From Onchocerca lupi (Eukaryota > Nematoda > Chromadorea > Rhabditida > Onchocercidae): a stretch of 64,000 nt of DNA. The notes below the pieces were generated by a model, which saw only the letters and a list, made by a program, of their open reading frames with translations, did not search any database and had not been told where the DNA came from. Position numbers and translations under genes: made by a program. This document shows, in pieces, positions 44,600 through 57,725 of this stretch; the first letter of the stretch is position 1; every line of letters starts with the position of its first letter. The stretch spans positions 124,001 to 188,000 of the forward strand of contig JAOVVO010000026.1 in assembly GCA_028564675.1 (NCBI GenBank). The letters run 5' to 3'.

Positions 44600-46357
44600 A
44601 AAACCGTTACATGAAAAAGACTAAAAGTGGTAATGTTCAAAAATGATGCGGTTTTTCAAAAACTTTTCTGTCTCAACAACAGGTCATTCTTTCTTAGGAT
44701 TTTATTACACTTTTACAAAGGTTCTCTCTTCTCTTCTCAATTAAAATTTGAACTGAATTCCTGAAACAAATATTTTCAATGGGACCATTCCTGCTTTGAA
44801 TGTTTTTGTTGTTTTTTTCTTTAATAGATTGAAGTGAAGGAAATAATTTTACAGAAAGGAAACGAAAACTTAGATGGACATTATTTTTTAACTAAAATTT
44901 AGAAAATTTTTAAATATTTCAAGCCCTGATAGGTAATTCTATGAAACTATAAATGAATAAAATAATTTTTTAAAATCAGTGACATTATCAAAAATGAACA
45001 TTTTTAACCTTGATTAGAAAATAAAGCTATCAGAAAATGATGTTGTAGTGAATTTGATAAAGATCGTGATAATGGTAGGCAATGAATATGACATCAATAA
45101 TAATATATTATTACGGGAAAGATAATAATATTATAGTGATTTTGATGGAGGCAGTGTTTCAAGTGTATCAAAACGATTAAAGAGATGATAGTTGGTAGAC
45201 TGGACAGAAATGTTGGCATAACCGAAAAAACAAATCAAGCTGGTGAAATTTTGATGTTTTTGGAATTTTAGCGATGATTCTGTTGCTACCATATCAAAAA
45301 CTTTATGAAACTGTGGAAACGACCTGGGAAGTCAGATTTTCTTTCTTTATTAAAATAAAAAAATGGCCACAAAAGAAGAATAATATAAAATTAACCAATA
45401 TAATGTTAAAAATTTAAGATTTTATAAACTGCAGATCTAATAAATTGCAATTTTGTAATGCAGTCCTTGCACAATTAATTTTATGGAATTTAAAAAGAAA
45501 AAACAGAACAGAAATAAAGAATGTTTTCGTAAAAGCTTAGGGGTAATATACGCTAACTTGATTAAAATCGATTTTTTAAAAAAATGTTAAGATGATTTTT
45601 ATGAATATAAACAAATTTTAAAAACTTTGCAAATGGGCATGAATCAGTTTAAAGTTAGCGAAATAGTAAGAGTATGAAAATAATAGCAATATACTGAATT
45701 GATACAATCAACAATGGAATCAATTTTAATTTCAAGAAAATATAATTTTTTTAATTCTAAGAAAAAGCAACAAATAACCTGCTTTTTCATCCCGTCACCA
45801 TCCTCTCTGGCTATATTGAAAGAATAATATGCAGTTAAACTTACGATCAAATGACTTTCAATCGAAATATCCAATATGATAATGTGTGTCAGAGCAAAAT
45901 GGTGGAATCTGAGTGGAATCTTCATTTAATATTAGGACAAATGGAATGAAATCGTAGCAAACAATCGAAATAAAAAACTTGGACTTGGAAATAAAATTCA
46001 AAGATTTGTTTTATAATTTAAAATTATTCACTTTTCATTTGTAGCCTTCTCTCTAATCATTGCACATCTGTACCAAAATACTTGTTTTTATGAACTTTTC
46101 GGATCCAACAGAGATATTAGCAATAAATAATTAGAACCAGAGCGGACAAAAAAATTTCAAAAGCAGTGGAGGTTCAAACAAATTACATATGTAAACCACA
46201 TTTATAATCACTAGAAATAGTCAGTAATTAATGAAAACAAATTAATAAATCTAAGTGAACAGAGCCAGAAATAAATCTGACTTATTTTTGAAATGTCGGA
46301 AACATTTGAATGCATTTCGTCATCTTTTTCATTAATTTCCATTTCCAAGTTTTTTTC

Positions 46358-49300
46358 TCACTCCGGCTGCATTTGAGTCATTGGACCTGTGAAAGATAAT
46401 GCATTTAGAGGATTGAAAATGAGTATTTTAATTTAAACATACCTTATTGTTTATGTAGGACTCACTGCATTTTGTCCTATTTCCATTCAAGACGAAATTA
46501 AGAGATATTTTTTTAGGAGTAAAATAAGGATTAAAATGGAAACAGTAAATTAAGACTAGCTTACAATTCATGCATCTAAATTCGTTTTTAAGTGATTTTT
46601 TAGTTCCCAGTAAGGATGATCATCTTTATTGTTATATCGCACTGTTTTGAAGCAATGTATTAGTAACAAATGATCACTTATGTCGATTCAATTTTAATTT
46701 TTCCCAACTGTAGTTCAAATTCAGAGAAATAATAAATTTTATAAAAAATTTAGTTACGAATAAAGAAGAAGAAGTATAGTAAATAGCCAATACTTGTTTC
46801 TTCTATATCTTTCGCTGTTATCAAGACATCTCGCTTTTTTTGCATACGATAATCAAACATTTGTAGGAAGCATCCTGGATCGAACTGATCCAAATCTTCT
46901 GGCATCGGACGACCCTTTGTCTCAGGTGCTGTTAGCAGAAATAACGCTGCAGTGAAGGAAAATACTGCTACTGCCGCTTGTGGTGCTCCAGGATTGATAT
47001 TTTTCTGCAGTACGGTAAGTCTGTTACTTTTACATAATACGATAATTCTTATTGGCGAATTCTTTGCACGTATAAAGTAGAACACAAGATTTATTTGATT
47101 TGGAACACTGCTCGAGTAGACAGCAAAAACATATCTATCCTGAACAGGACACTCCTCTTTAATTTCTTCTTATTCATAGGGCAACGAGTTATCACTTGTC
47201 ATTTGTATTTATGGAAGTACATATTTAATAGTGATAAAGGAAACTTAACAATTTTAGCATAAATATATTCAAACAATCAAAGTATTGTACTATTTAAATA
47301 TTTCAGACATGAGTCATCACTCAAGATGGATCTGAACGAATATTACGGTATTTTCTGCAATTTTCACTTTCGTCTGCGATTACCAAGCTTTATAGTCAAT
47401 AATAAATATCGGGAACCAGTTCACATATAAATACGGTCCTATAACTTATGTAAAATTTGGGAATGTGGTAAAGAAACGCCCATTGCAAAAAGGACTGCTA
47501 TCGGTTGAAGAAAAGGAATTTTTGACTCAGAACTGATTTGCACGGTGAGCAGTGTTCCTTTAATTAACATCTAATGTACATCCATCATAATATCCTTACT
47601 ATTCGCCCAATAATTCTCCAGGCTAATCAACAGTCCGGAAGAAAATTCCATATTTCAACTTTCGAGCGATATTCTTATCAACTTCCGTTAACACATCGAT
47701 AAAATCTCCATCAAAGGTAATATTCTTTGAATAATTATTGTCTGTAAAGCCAACCAAGAAAAAATTGGCTTTTCCCAACATTTTTTCGATGAGAACAAAC
47801 GAAACAGAAAGAACAGCAATCCAAACCGATAGAAAGAATTTCTTCAGTCATTGTTGGCCATACTCATGTAAGAGGACTTTATTAAACCGAAAGTTTTTAT
47901 TGAGTAATTAATCAATTAAATTCAGTTAATGAAGAAAAAGAGAAAAGTAGCAGCACTTCTTACGATTTTATTGTTCTGTCTTCATTCTGGTCTTATTTTT
48001 ATTTTCTTCTTTATGTAAAAGTTCCACAATTCTATTATTCAATTAATGATAGCATTTCTTTTTTTTCTCTTAATTTCACTATGTTTTTTTTTTTTTTTTT
48101 TTTTTATATTTTGCCTATTTTCATGTTATTAAAAAATAATCTTTCCTTATAATAACTTCTGATTACAAAACTCACGAGTAAAGGCAAATAAGGCGCCGCG
48201 ATGGAACCAATTTCGGCGAAAAATTGCACAATCCCGTAGAATGTATTGCGTATTGTTGTAGGACTCATTTCAGCAAGCATTAATGGTTGTGCGACCCAAA
48301 TAAAACTGTTGAAAAACTTGGCTGTTACAGCAAGGACCATTTGCGTTGTCCCAATACCTGCAGTCATTTTGCTACTCTATGTTAATTAAGCAGTGGAAAT
48401 TAGTGAATGTCACTGTTGCGAAGATTACCTGGAAAGTGCAAAACCATAAAATACAATAACGACTGCATGAAGAAGGACCATATACTGATAGATCGTCGTC
48501 CAAATTTAAGTAAAAATACTACAGCTAATAAACCACCGGGTAACTCGATGAAGCCAGATAAGAAATAGCCTGTATAGCTATCTTCACTTAATGTTGTACT
48601 TAATAGTGCCATACCCCAGTAGGATATATTCATTGCTGCCCTGAAATTTAATGAAATCTGCTAAATTTTATCAACTCAATTTACAATTTTATCATTGTAA
48701 TAATTTATGATAAAGAAATAAACGGACACCACATAGCACTGCACGATCAAATGAAAAAGAGCCACTTTGTGGCGAAGAATATCCATAATAGAACGTGATG
48801 CGTGTTGCTCGTCAGGTTGTTGTAAGTCTAATTCACATTTACTCACATCGATGTTCACATTGTTATATTGGCAGGCATTTTCAATGTATCTAAAATAATT
48901 GTAAAACATATCTGAAAAAAAAAGAAAAAGTTTTTTTCCATCGAAATCTCGTATTTATACTGAAGAAATTGAGAAAATGAAGAACTGTTTGAAGAATAAA
49001 TTTGAATCTATTTCTTTTAAAAAATTGAGAATTGAGACTGAATGTCAGCAATCATGTTAGAAGTACCTTATCAGCTCATCAGGCTTGTGCTTTCTACTCC
49101 GATAAAAAAGCGATTGAGTCTTCTCAAACGCATCAAAATTGACCCTAATCTCATTGTCTGAACCAAATTCTTGCTCTTTATAATGTTGAAGTCTCTTATT
49201 TCACTATTAATACTAATATTTTTGCAAAAAAATACAATACTGAACTCCGTTGCATCTAACCTAAAAAAAAAAAAAAAAAAAAGAGTAACTATGATTTCCT

Positions 49301-51598
49301 GTGACTGAGATATTTGGAAGAAACAATTCGAAAAATTTACTGTTCTATGGCATGTTGTTTATTGTGACTGATTGACCAGTACGGTGATTCTGGCAATAAC
49401 CTAAAATAAACTTATCGCAGAAATTATCCTGCAATGGAGTCAGCTTTATTCCTGAAACAAGTATATTCCTCTATCGCTTTCCAAAGATGAACAACTAAAA
49501 AAGTCGAAGAACTTCTACGAGATTTTGTTTGAGAAGAATAATTTGAAGATTCAGTACAAGAAAAGATTTCTTTGTCGTGAGATATTAATAACTCTACGGC
49601 ATTTATTTGGGTCTCGAAATTTGCTGTCGGAATTTACTGCTATCTTGAAGATCTCAAAACATTGCAGTGAGTGGAAAAGCTTGCAAATAGCTGCTAACTG
49701 CATCACAACTGAATAGATTTGCACAACTAGAAAGCGCAGAGGACGACTAAAGAGTTAATTAACGAACCAGTAATAAAAGACACTAAGTATACTTGGGATG
49801 GATATTGTGAAGTAGAGCCATCTCCAGTTTAATATCCATATTCTGAGGATACCAACAAGCATGATCCCCAGTACCCAAGCAACAGTATATGCTACCGGAA
49901 TCAAGGATCTGAATTCGATCGCTACTGATTCACAGCACATTATCCAAATTACAGCATAAGTACCCTGAAATCTCATCAGATTTGGAAATATTGCTGAGTG
50001 GAAGAAGCTGCTTTTGTTGCTTGAGATTTTTGCAACAACCATATTTGCGCTTGTAACAATCTTTAAATCCCTCTTTACTCAAATTCAATTTATTGCACTG
50101 AAGATAAAATCTAAGTTGAATAGCACTTCTATTTTACATGCTCACATATTCTTTTTCAATCCTAAATTATTTCAATTATCCATTAAAAATTCTCTCATAT
50201 ACTACAATAAACTTGAATTTCAATCATTTCATCTACTACAAAGAGCCGCCTTGTGAAAATATACCGCAGTTGCGACACCAAGTATGAAACGACAAGCGAG
50301 AAAGGTGAAGATCGTTGGCGCCATTGAACAGGTAATAGCTGTAATGCTTGCAACCCATAATGTAGACAGAAATAATTTTCGTCGACCATAAAGATCAGAT
50401 AAATGAGTAAATACTGGTATCAACAGTGCTCCTGAATGTGAATGTTTCAGGATGTTATGGTTCATTGATATCAATACTGTGAAATCATTATCACCTCACA
50501 TGATATGATAATTTAAAAATACCAAGCATAAACAGTGATGAACCATGCTCTGCCCAGTACTCATCATTGCATACTAAATCAAACTGAAAAAAAAAATTCT
50601 TTTTTTGCCACTAATATTCAATGTGCATAACTATCAGTAATAATTATTTGATTACTGCCATTTAGTGATATTTTTCATGAAAGCTTCCTAGAAGGTAAAT
50701 GCATTATTCTTGCAGATTGCAAAAAATCATGAAAAGTTTCTAATACAAAACATTGAAAACATGCTATAGATCTTTGTGATTTTGAATGAACTTATTCGGC
50801 TTAACCATTCTGATAAAAATCTGGATAAATTATTCCACAGATGAACTAATTCTTATCACATCTCAAAAACTAACCTCGGAATTTATTGTAGAAAAAGGCA
50901 CTTCCTCTTTGTATAAATACGTCGAACTAGGAATCTCTGAGCATTGGACTGTTTGTTGCGTCTTCAGTTCGAGTACATGACAATTATCGAGCACTTGGTA
51001 AATCTGCTGTTGCAGAATACATTCTTATCATTTTCTAGTTATGATTATACACAAAATTATTTCCATTAAATATTCTCACTGCAACAAAATCGGTGCTTTC
51101 AGAAAGAAATTTGAAAATCAAACTAGTTATATCTTATAACATTTAACTTCTTGTTAGAATGCATAAAGATAATGCCGAAATAATAGGCTAACAGAAGAGG
51201 AGGAAGAATTCGGAAGATCGATGATACACTGGAATGACGGTGCATGAGTGATAAATCCCATGATAAGCATTTGTGATGAGTAGAAGAATGCAGGTAACGT
51301 TAGCAAAATGTATGTACGCATCTGAAATCACTCATCAACAGAAGATGGAATCACATCAGTCATATTTGGAACTTGCCGTGAAAAACTGAAAATCTTTTTC
51401 CGATATCAATGTCATTACTTGGTACTTTCCGTATTTCCCATATGCACTCAATAACTTTTCTGGATCGAGTCGTGGCTTCTTCGTTATTGATGTAGTTGGA
51501 ACTTCAGGAATTCTATCAGCTGTAGAAGATAACTCTTTCGTACCATTAAAAATAAAATTGCATCTTTCATTTTTCATTATATCAATTTGTTCATTCAT
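46358..51598 (-). CDS. SLC22-type organic cation/anion transporter (MFS)
   Basis: Twelve-helix major facilitator that moves organic ions across the plasma membrane; substrate unknown. Exons: 51598-51419, 51321-51193, 50583-50523, 50431-50265, 49964-49768, 49144-49067, 48889-48728, 48640-48429, 48357-48176, 47004-46794, 46386-46358; phases agree, 535 residues. The ATG lies 4 bases after an acceptor-like TTTTTAG, as for spliced-leader addition. Landmarks are FDLVCNDEYWAEHG after the first extracellular loop, MFS motif DLYGRRK (136-142), LKFGRRS in the second half, AEMSPTTIRN, and the C-terminal PETKGRP. The usual ESPRWL motif after helix 6 reads EKTQSL. The extracellular loop between helices 1 and 2 is short (about 30 residues) compared with vertebrate OCTs. 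The last coding exon is uncertain: without the final splice the frame would run on to a stop at 46750. Confidence 0.9.
48084..48107. repeat. Poly-T tract
   Basis: A long T run in the last large intron of the transporter gene. Similar A runs occur at about 49262-49282 and 54578-54594. Confidence 0.9.
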
Positions 51599-54500
51599 CA
51601 ACCTAAAAATTCCTTGAAAACAAAACAATTTCCAACATTTCTATCCTTCTACGGATAATTAATATTGTTATGAGTTTTAATAATTTTGTTAGAAAAAAAA
51701 GTGATGGAAAGAAAATGGCTTTAATAAAATGTTCAGATAACGGTGACTCCAAGATGTTTTTTTTAGATAAGATGGAAAGTCATTAAGGTATTCAAAGAAT
51801 GTGTAAAATGCGAGGCAAAGGAACAACAAAGAATTAGGAAAGTAATAAGATAGAAAAGAAATGTTTTGCAATTTTTGTTGAGTAAGAAAATTCCTTCATT
51901 ACGATTTTCAATCACTATTTAATTTTATATTCATTACAGAAAACTGGATACTTATTCGACTATTCGTTGCTTACTCCACTACCAGGTTATTACGGCAAAT
52001 AATTTCTTTTCTTTTCCCAACTTCTTCATTTTAACATAACTTTGATCAATCCTTCATGAAATTGCATTAAATAGAAAAAACTAAAATGAAAATATAGTTT
52101 TGTTGAAAAAGTTAGTATTTTTGATAATATACTGACTTTTTCAACGGAGACGGGAGAAAGGAAAGCTTGATAATCAATTCCCGAACAAAGTTCACTATTT
52201 CGTCGACGTATCAAGTTGAAAAATGGAGAACAGCAAGAAATAGTATAAAGGAAAAGGAAAGGAAGAAGAGAAAAAGTAGAATAAAAAATGATAAATTTGT
52301 TTATTATGAATCTGAAAGAATGTGATCGAACGATAACGCCTTTATTATAATTAATTACTAGCAAAGGTCGCCACACTGATGCTCTAACTGTATCAAATAT
52401 GCCATGGTATAATGATTTCATTAGAAATAAACAGCTAACGATTAGATCATTATAGTATGAAATATTAAAGCAGCGCCATGGAAAAATCTTTTTTCTGATA
52501 TTTTATGAATGGAAATGTGAGCGAGCTTGTACTGTCCTCTCACAAATGAGAATTTCCTTCCTTGAAAGAAAAAAACAGTCGAATAAGAAAGAGTTGAGAA
52601 ATGAGACAGGAAGAGGTAACACTGTTCAAAAATTACCGGTCTGTAATACCTTTATTAAAACAGATACATACCGTTCTAGTGATGCTGGGAAGAACTCTCA
52701 GTTCAATATTAATTTTCAATGTTGCAATTAGATAGTTTTTTTAGTTCTGTAGATATTACTCTTGATAAAATTGATTAAAAAAAATTCTGTTGGATTCTCG
52801 AATAGCAATACGCTATTCTTTTCTAACATGAAATTTTCCATTAGTTTATTTCGAGAAAATTTGCTTCTCTACTTTTACGAGAAAAGGTGAATAAAATGCT
52901 TACGGAACAATTCTAATCAGAAACGAAATTGAAAAAGTATGCACAACATAGGATAAATAAGCAAAAATTTTCTGTTCAAAATTCTCAAATTGATAATACT
53001 TTCTTCATAATAGCATCATATTTTCTATCATATTATCGCATTTACAAAGTTTATTTATTTTTTTAACTCTGAATAATGATCCATATGTGATCATTGATAT
53101 AAGTACAACCAAATAATCCAAATATTCCGTTTCGATGATCTCGCCTGATACTTGCTCTTGCTTTCTTGCATTCTCCGCTCCTCCGAACATCAAAATATTC
53201 CCGACGAATAATTCCTCATAGCTCCAGAATTTAATCATCTTGATTCAGAGAATTTAAAAGATATTGAAATGCTGTGAAAATGTAGAAAGTGAAATTTAAT
53301 CATGATTATTTTTCTTTCTTTACTTTAGTATTCCGGAATTTTCATTTTAAGAATACACAAGATCTTGTGAAACATGTGCGCAACATAGTCTGACGCGAAT
53401 GACTGTTGCTGGAATATTTATGCCAAATCTGGAATTCAATTCTTGATGATGTTGTTAATGTAATCAAACATTTCGACATCAGAAACGATGCTGGTACACC
53501 TACTATGACAAAATCTGAATATCGAAAGGATCTAATTAAAGACAAGAATGGCATTTTTGATGCTGATCTGATTTTTTTTTTTCAGCAATGAGGCACGGGT
53601 TACAAAATCTCGAGTTTATTATGCAAAATAAGGAATATGTTATTCCAATTAAAACAGTTCTAAAAGCAAAGTATAATGGTCAAAGTGTAATAAGATTAAA
53701 AATAAAGATATGATAATTAAAGTTTAAAAATATTATTTTCTAAAATAACAATAAAAGTCGGAATATCAAATATTCACCTATGGATATTTAAACAAGAATA
53801 TGTTAAGTTAATATAATACACAAAAAGTGATTCAAATTATATAATACATTTCTTGAAAATTTTCAAATCCATTATATATTGTGTAGTAATATTATTCGTA
53901 AGTTTACCTGCAATTTTCAAACAGTCAGAAACATATCATTTTTTAATTTGTGAATTTTACCAGTACTTCCTGATTAATAAAGAATTGATCATGAAAGGTA
54001 GCAATGAAACCTACATAAAGGACGGCGAAACAATCAATATTTATTATTACGAATAAAAAAATTCGATTCTTTATAAGTCAAGTCAACAATACTTGAAATA
54101 TCGATTTAATTTTACATTTCCTGCTTTTTGATCACTTATTATTTTCTTTAAACAGAACACTTCTATTCTTATTGCAAGATCTGAACATGTTCTGGAAAAT
54201 TTAGCTTCGATCTTATTGGAAAGGACTCAATAAATTTAAAAAATTATTAAAGTAATGTTAAAATCACTTATATCATCTCTCTATGAATTGTGGTATGTTT
54301 CCAGAGAAGGCATAACAGTCATTTAGCAATACTAAACACTTGTATGGGGAGTTTATTCTAAAAATAAACAATGTCAATCATCGAATCACTCCGTTGATCA
54401 GGCTACCAGTTATAGAAACAGCTTATCTTTCATCATCTAAAATACATCTTACTTTGTTTGGATCTTCAAGAGACGAGATGTTTATCGGATTTTACGTGAG

Positions 54501-55060
54501 TCACTGAATACCAAAATGTAGTGACTTGAACAAAAGCATAAATATGTGCAGCAAGTGTGATTGAAAGTTTATATGAAAAAAAAAAAAAAAAAAACTAGTT
54601 TTAAATTTAAAAGAACCAATTCAAAGTATCAAAGTCACACTTAAAAAGTTGAAAGGATGGACTAAGCAGAAGATTTTAGAAGAAACTTGTATCAAGTGTA
54701 AAGAGTGACAAATTTTTATCCAGTATCAATAAATAAAATTACAATATCAGCTCTGCTGTATCGGGCTCATAATTCCATAAACTATTTAATATCTTTTATG
54801 CTAAAAGCTATTTCGCTATTTTCCAAAACAAAAACAACTAAACAAGTTTTAGATGCAATTGCTATTCCATAGCGCCGTCTTTCGAAAAAAGAAAAATTTT
54901 AACGAAGTTTCCTCTGATTTTTCAAAAGCACTACTTCAAATAAATTTAAGTTTTCCAGATAACTTCACTATAACTGCAACCACTGTTTCTACTATGTTAT
55001 CTTCTGCAGCGTATGAAAAACAGAAAACATGAACAAGAATGCATTTACACATAAAAAAAA
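51599..55060. other. Region between transporter start and SMNDC1 end
   Basis: No intact gene is supported. A plus-strand frame at about 53341-53590 reads like protein but is broken by two TGA stops (listed separately). An open frame at 53853-54056 has a hydrophobic start but no ATG until position 53991. Confidence 0.4.
53341..53590 (+). pseudogene. Possible broken coding fragment of unknown origin
   Basis: One frame reads through NTQDLVKHVRNIV, two TGA stops, then about 60 codons including VVNVIKHFDIRNDAGTPTMT before a stop. The composition (charged, mixed residues) looks more like protein than the usual AT-rich frames here, and the two stops suggest decay. I recognise no family. It may equally be chance; the complementary strand also has an open frame over the same DNA. 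Confidence 0.2.
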
Positions 55061-57725
55061 TTAAAACAATGAATCCATATTTCCACGCTGCGTTGATTTG
55101 AATGCACCGAGATCTTGTCGTGATGATATCCTTGTCTGTGAAGTGATACCCCATGCTGGTCCGTCTGGAGCTGATCCAGATGCTGTGGGTCGTTTAAATC
55201 CCTAAATTCAGTGCATCCTTAATATTTTAAATATCCATATAATCGATAAAGAAAAATTTAGCTGTGACTAAGGAAATCATGTGGATTCAAAAAAATAAAC
55301 CGAAGTTTCACTTCCGCTTTCACTGACTCAGTATAACTTCCAAAACTAAAACTAGAACAAAGAATACATGCTTTACACTAAGTACAAAATTACAACCACA
55401 TTCTGATTCAATTCAAAACATTCTCTACTTAGTCTCTTCTTCCATTATCATACTCTAGAGAGTACGATGACGAGTGAGATTACTGCAAAAATTCAAAAAA
55501 TCAATTCCAAGAGATACCTTCATGCTTCGACTTGTTGCTTTCGCATTAAAAGAGAGCCACTTCCTTTTTTCGTCTTCTTTCGCTTCTTCTAGTTCCTTTT
55601 TCCGGTGTTCTTTTTTGAGTGCTCGTAATCGTCGTCTTTCGCGCTCCATCTGTAAATGATAGTTTCTAAAAATAAGCTAATGAACAGTCAAAGAAAGGTA
55701 GTCAAGTCAAAATTGTATTATGTCAATATTTAGGCTTGTGGAGCATTTCAATTTGATAAATCCAGCTTTATGATATTTGTTTGCAATGAAGAACTTTCAT
55801 TATATTATACCACACTTATGGAAGTAAATCTCACAGAGTTTTCTGAATTCATTAACTTTTGACTCCACAATGAATCTCACACAATGTTATCTACTGAACT
55901 GTCATCAGTTTTCATATTTACTTTGTTTTTTCCTTCAAAAAAAAAAAAAAAAAAAAAAAAAAAAGAAAACATTTATCTCATATTACACCACAATGTTTTG
56001 AGTTTCGCGTTTTTAATTTCAACAAATGATCTTTTTAAATACTCTTCGATTTGAGTAGATAAGAGAGAAGAGAAAAAAAGGAACAAAAAATAATAAACTG
56101 CCTCAAAATTAGTAAAATATACAAATTAATAAAAGTATGATAAAATACCACCAAATAGCAAGTTTGATTTTTTAACTGTTAAATCAATAGCTTATTAAAA
56201 TGAACAATTTAAATCGCATTGTAATGCAAAATTATGAATTCTAATTAAATTAAAAATGTACTTGAAAATGTACTTACCTGCCATTCGCTTTTGCGATGAC
56301 GCATACTTTTGGCTGACTTTTCCCAAACATACATCTTGCTGTCATCTTTTGAAACCGCACTTAAACTGCTCACGTTAACCATAGCCTTTGTTCCTTTACC
56401 TAAATATAAAATTTTTTCCAAAAAGTAAAAGAAATAATGTTGGAAAAGTACCCAACATTGGGACAGAAACTGAAATGAGAAATAATGATAAATAAAAACC
56501 TGGACAACGAAGGATAATATTTAAAGCTTAATAATTACCAAAATAAAACACTTCATATGATACATTACCCATAAAAATCCTATCATTTCTGAAGCAAATA
56601 CGGGGAAGATTTGTTTGTTCTGTTAAAAGCATATGCTGAAGAGAAAATACATATCCGTTCTTAGGATAGAAATCGATATTTCTCAAGAAAAAGATTTTAA
56701 AAATATTAGAAGAAATCGATCGGACTTAGAACATCGAATTAAATAGCTTAAGCGACTAACATTGTATGTTTCTCACCATTTTCCCACAAAGTAAACTTCA
56801 AACATCCAATATTTTTAGCACAATACTGCGAAAGAATAGAAGGTTTTGGAAGATTTTTGTGCTTGCCACTAATAAAAAAAAAATTGAATGCTTACCGACG
56901 ATTGTAACAGCGACATTATCTTGTGCAAACCCATCAATTACTGCTAAATATTTTTGTCCATTTGAGAATGGTGCCATGCACTGATCTCCCACCTATATAG
57001 AAAGTAAAAAAGTATATCTAACCAAGATATAGAAATTTTGAATTATGTGAATTATCTTATTCGATATCTTAATGACAATACTCCACCGAATGCGTGTGGT
57101 AAGTCGTCTATTCTTTTTAACAGCAGATACAGCTTTTTCAAAATAAAATTACATTTTGATGAAGAAATAATCTATTCTGTCTAATAAGTTGTTTAGGATT
57201 ATATTATTGGCAGATAAAGCTTTGCTAAAATATAACTATATTTTAAGCAAAAAATAAAGAAAAATCCTCACCTTCCAAGGATTCTTGGTAGTATCATCAG
57301 AAGTTGTACTACTTGGTTGTTCGGCTGTTGATGATGTTAGTTCTTCTTGAAGAGTGATAATTTCCTGTAAATCGACTTTCAATTTCAACAGCTCATCATT
57401 ATCTGGTTCAGTAAGAAGTGCTGCTTCGACCTGAAAAAAACAATTAATGCATGTCAATCAAAACTAAAGTTCCAAATAATGAGCATCCAAATATGAGTGA
57501 ATTAAGGGTTCTCTTATATTGCTATCAACAACTTTAATAACAATTAAACCAGCATTAAACGAGAAAATAACTGAGATTAGTTTTATAAAGATAAGATAAA
57601 CAAATGCAGGTCATTTTCCATTCAGATAATCTCGGAAGAATATGAGATAAGAATAGACGAACAAGTAATAAGCGAACCTGTTGAAGTTGAAGCTTATAAC
57701 TCCCGAGCTCTTCCGCCGTATTCAT
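55061..57725 (-). CDS. SMNDC1: Survival motor neuron domain-containing splicing factor 30 (SPF30/SMNDC1)
   Basis: Nuclear Tudor-domain protein needed for spliceosome assembly (joining of the U4/U6.U5 tri-snRNP in human cells); C. elegans smr-1. Exons: 57725-57678, 57430-57272, 56992-56896, 56399-56278, 55649-55518, 55201-55061; phases agree, 232 residues against 238 in human. The start is the first ATG, 10 bases after a TTTTCAG acceptor. Residues 1-66 form an N-terminal helical segment (EAALLTEPDNDELLKLKVDL) as in the family. The Tudor domain spans about 68-125, begins WKVGDQCMAPF and continues DNVAVTIVGKGTKAMV, which aligns without gaps to the human domain when exons 3 and 4 are joined directly. 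A highly basic and acidic helix (about 143-175, RERRRLRALKKEHRKKELEE) follows, then a Gly/Ser-rich tail ending MDSLF. The gene is divergent from TMEM17. Confidence 0.94.
55937..55964. repeat. Poly-A tract
   Basis: About 28 consecutive A residues in an SMNDC1 intron. Such a run is prone to length errors in sequencing. Confidence 0.95.

Larger units (their letters stand above)
36816..46357. other. Gene-poor region between PIM kinase and transporter
   Basis: No gene is supported over about 9.5 kb. It includes the upstream region of the kinase, a 37-bp tandem duplication (from 39359), a CT microsatellite (39936-39964), inverted repeats at 41256-41302 and 42302-42340, and a pre-miRNA-like hairpin (44531-44599). 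Short open frames at 43250-43351 and 44111-44353 (+) have coding-like composition but cannot be linked by splicing or assigned to a family. Confidence 0.45.

Noticed and set aside
49525..49716. Plus-strand frame inside a transporter intron
   Set aside because: No domain recognised, and it lies antisense within an intron; most likely chance or an old repeat remnant.
53853..54056. Secreted-protein-like frame
   Set aside because: It has no ATG before the hydrophobic part and no acceptor that would supply one.
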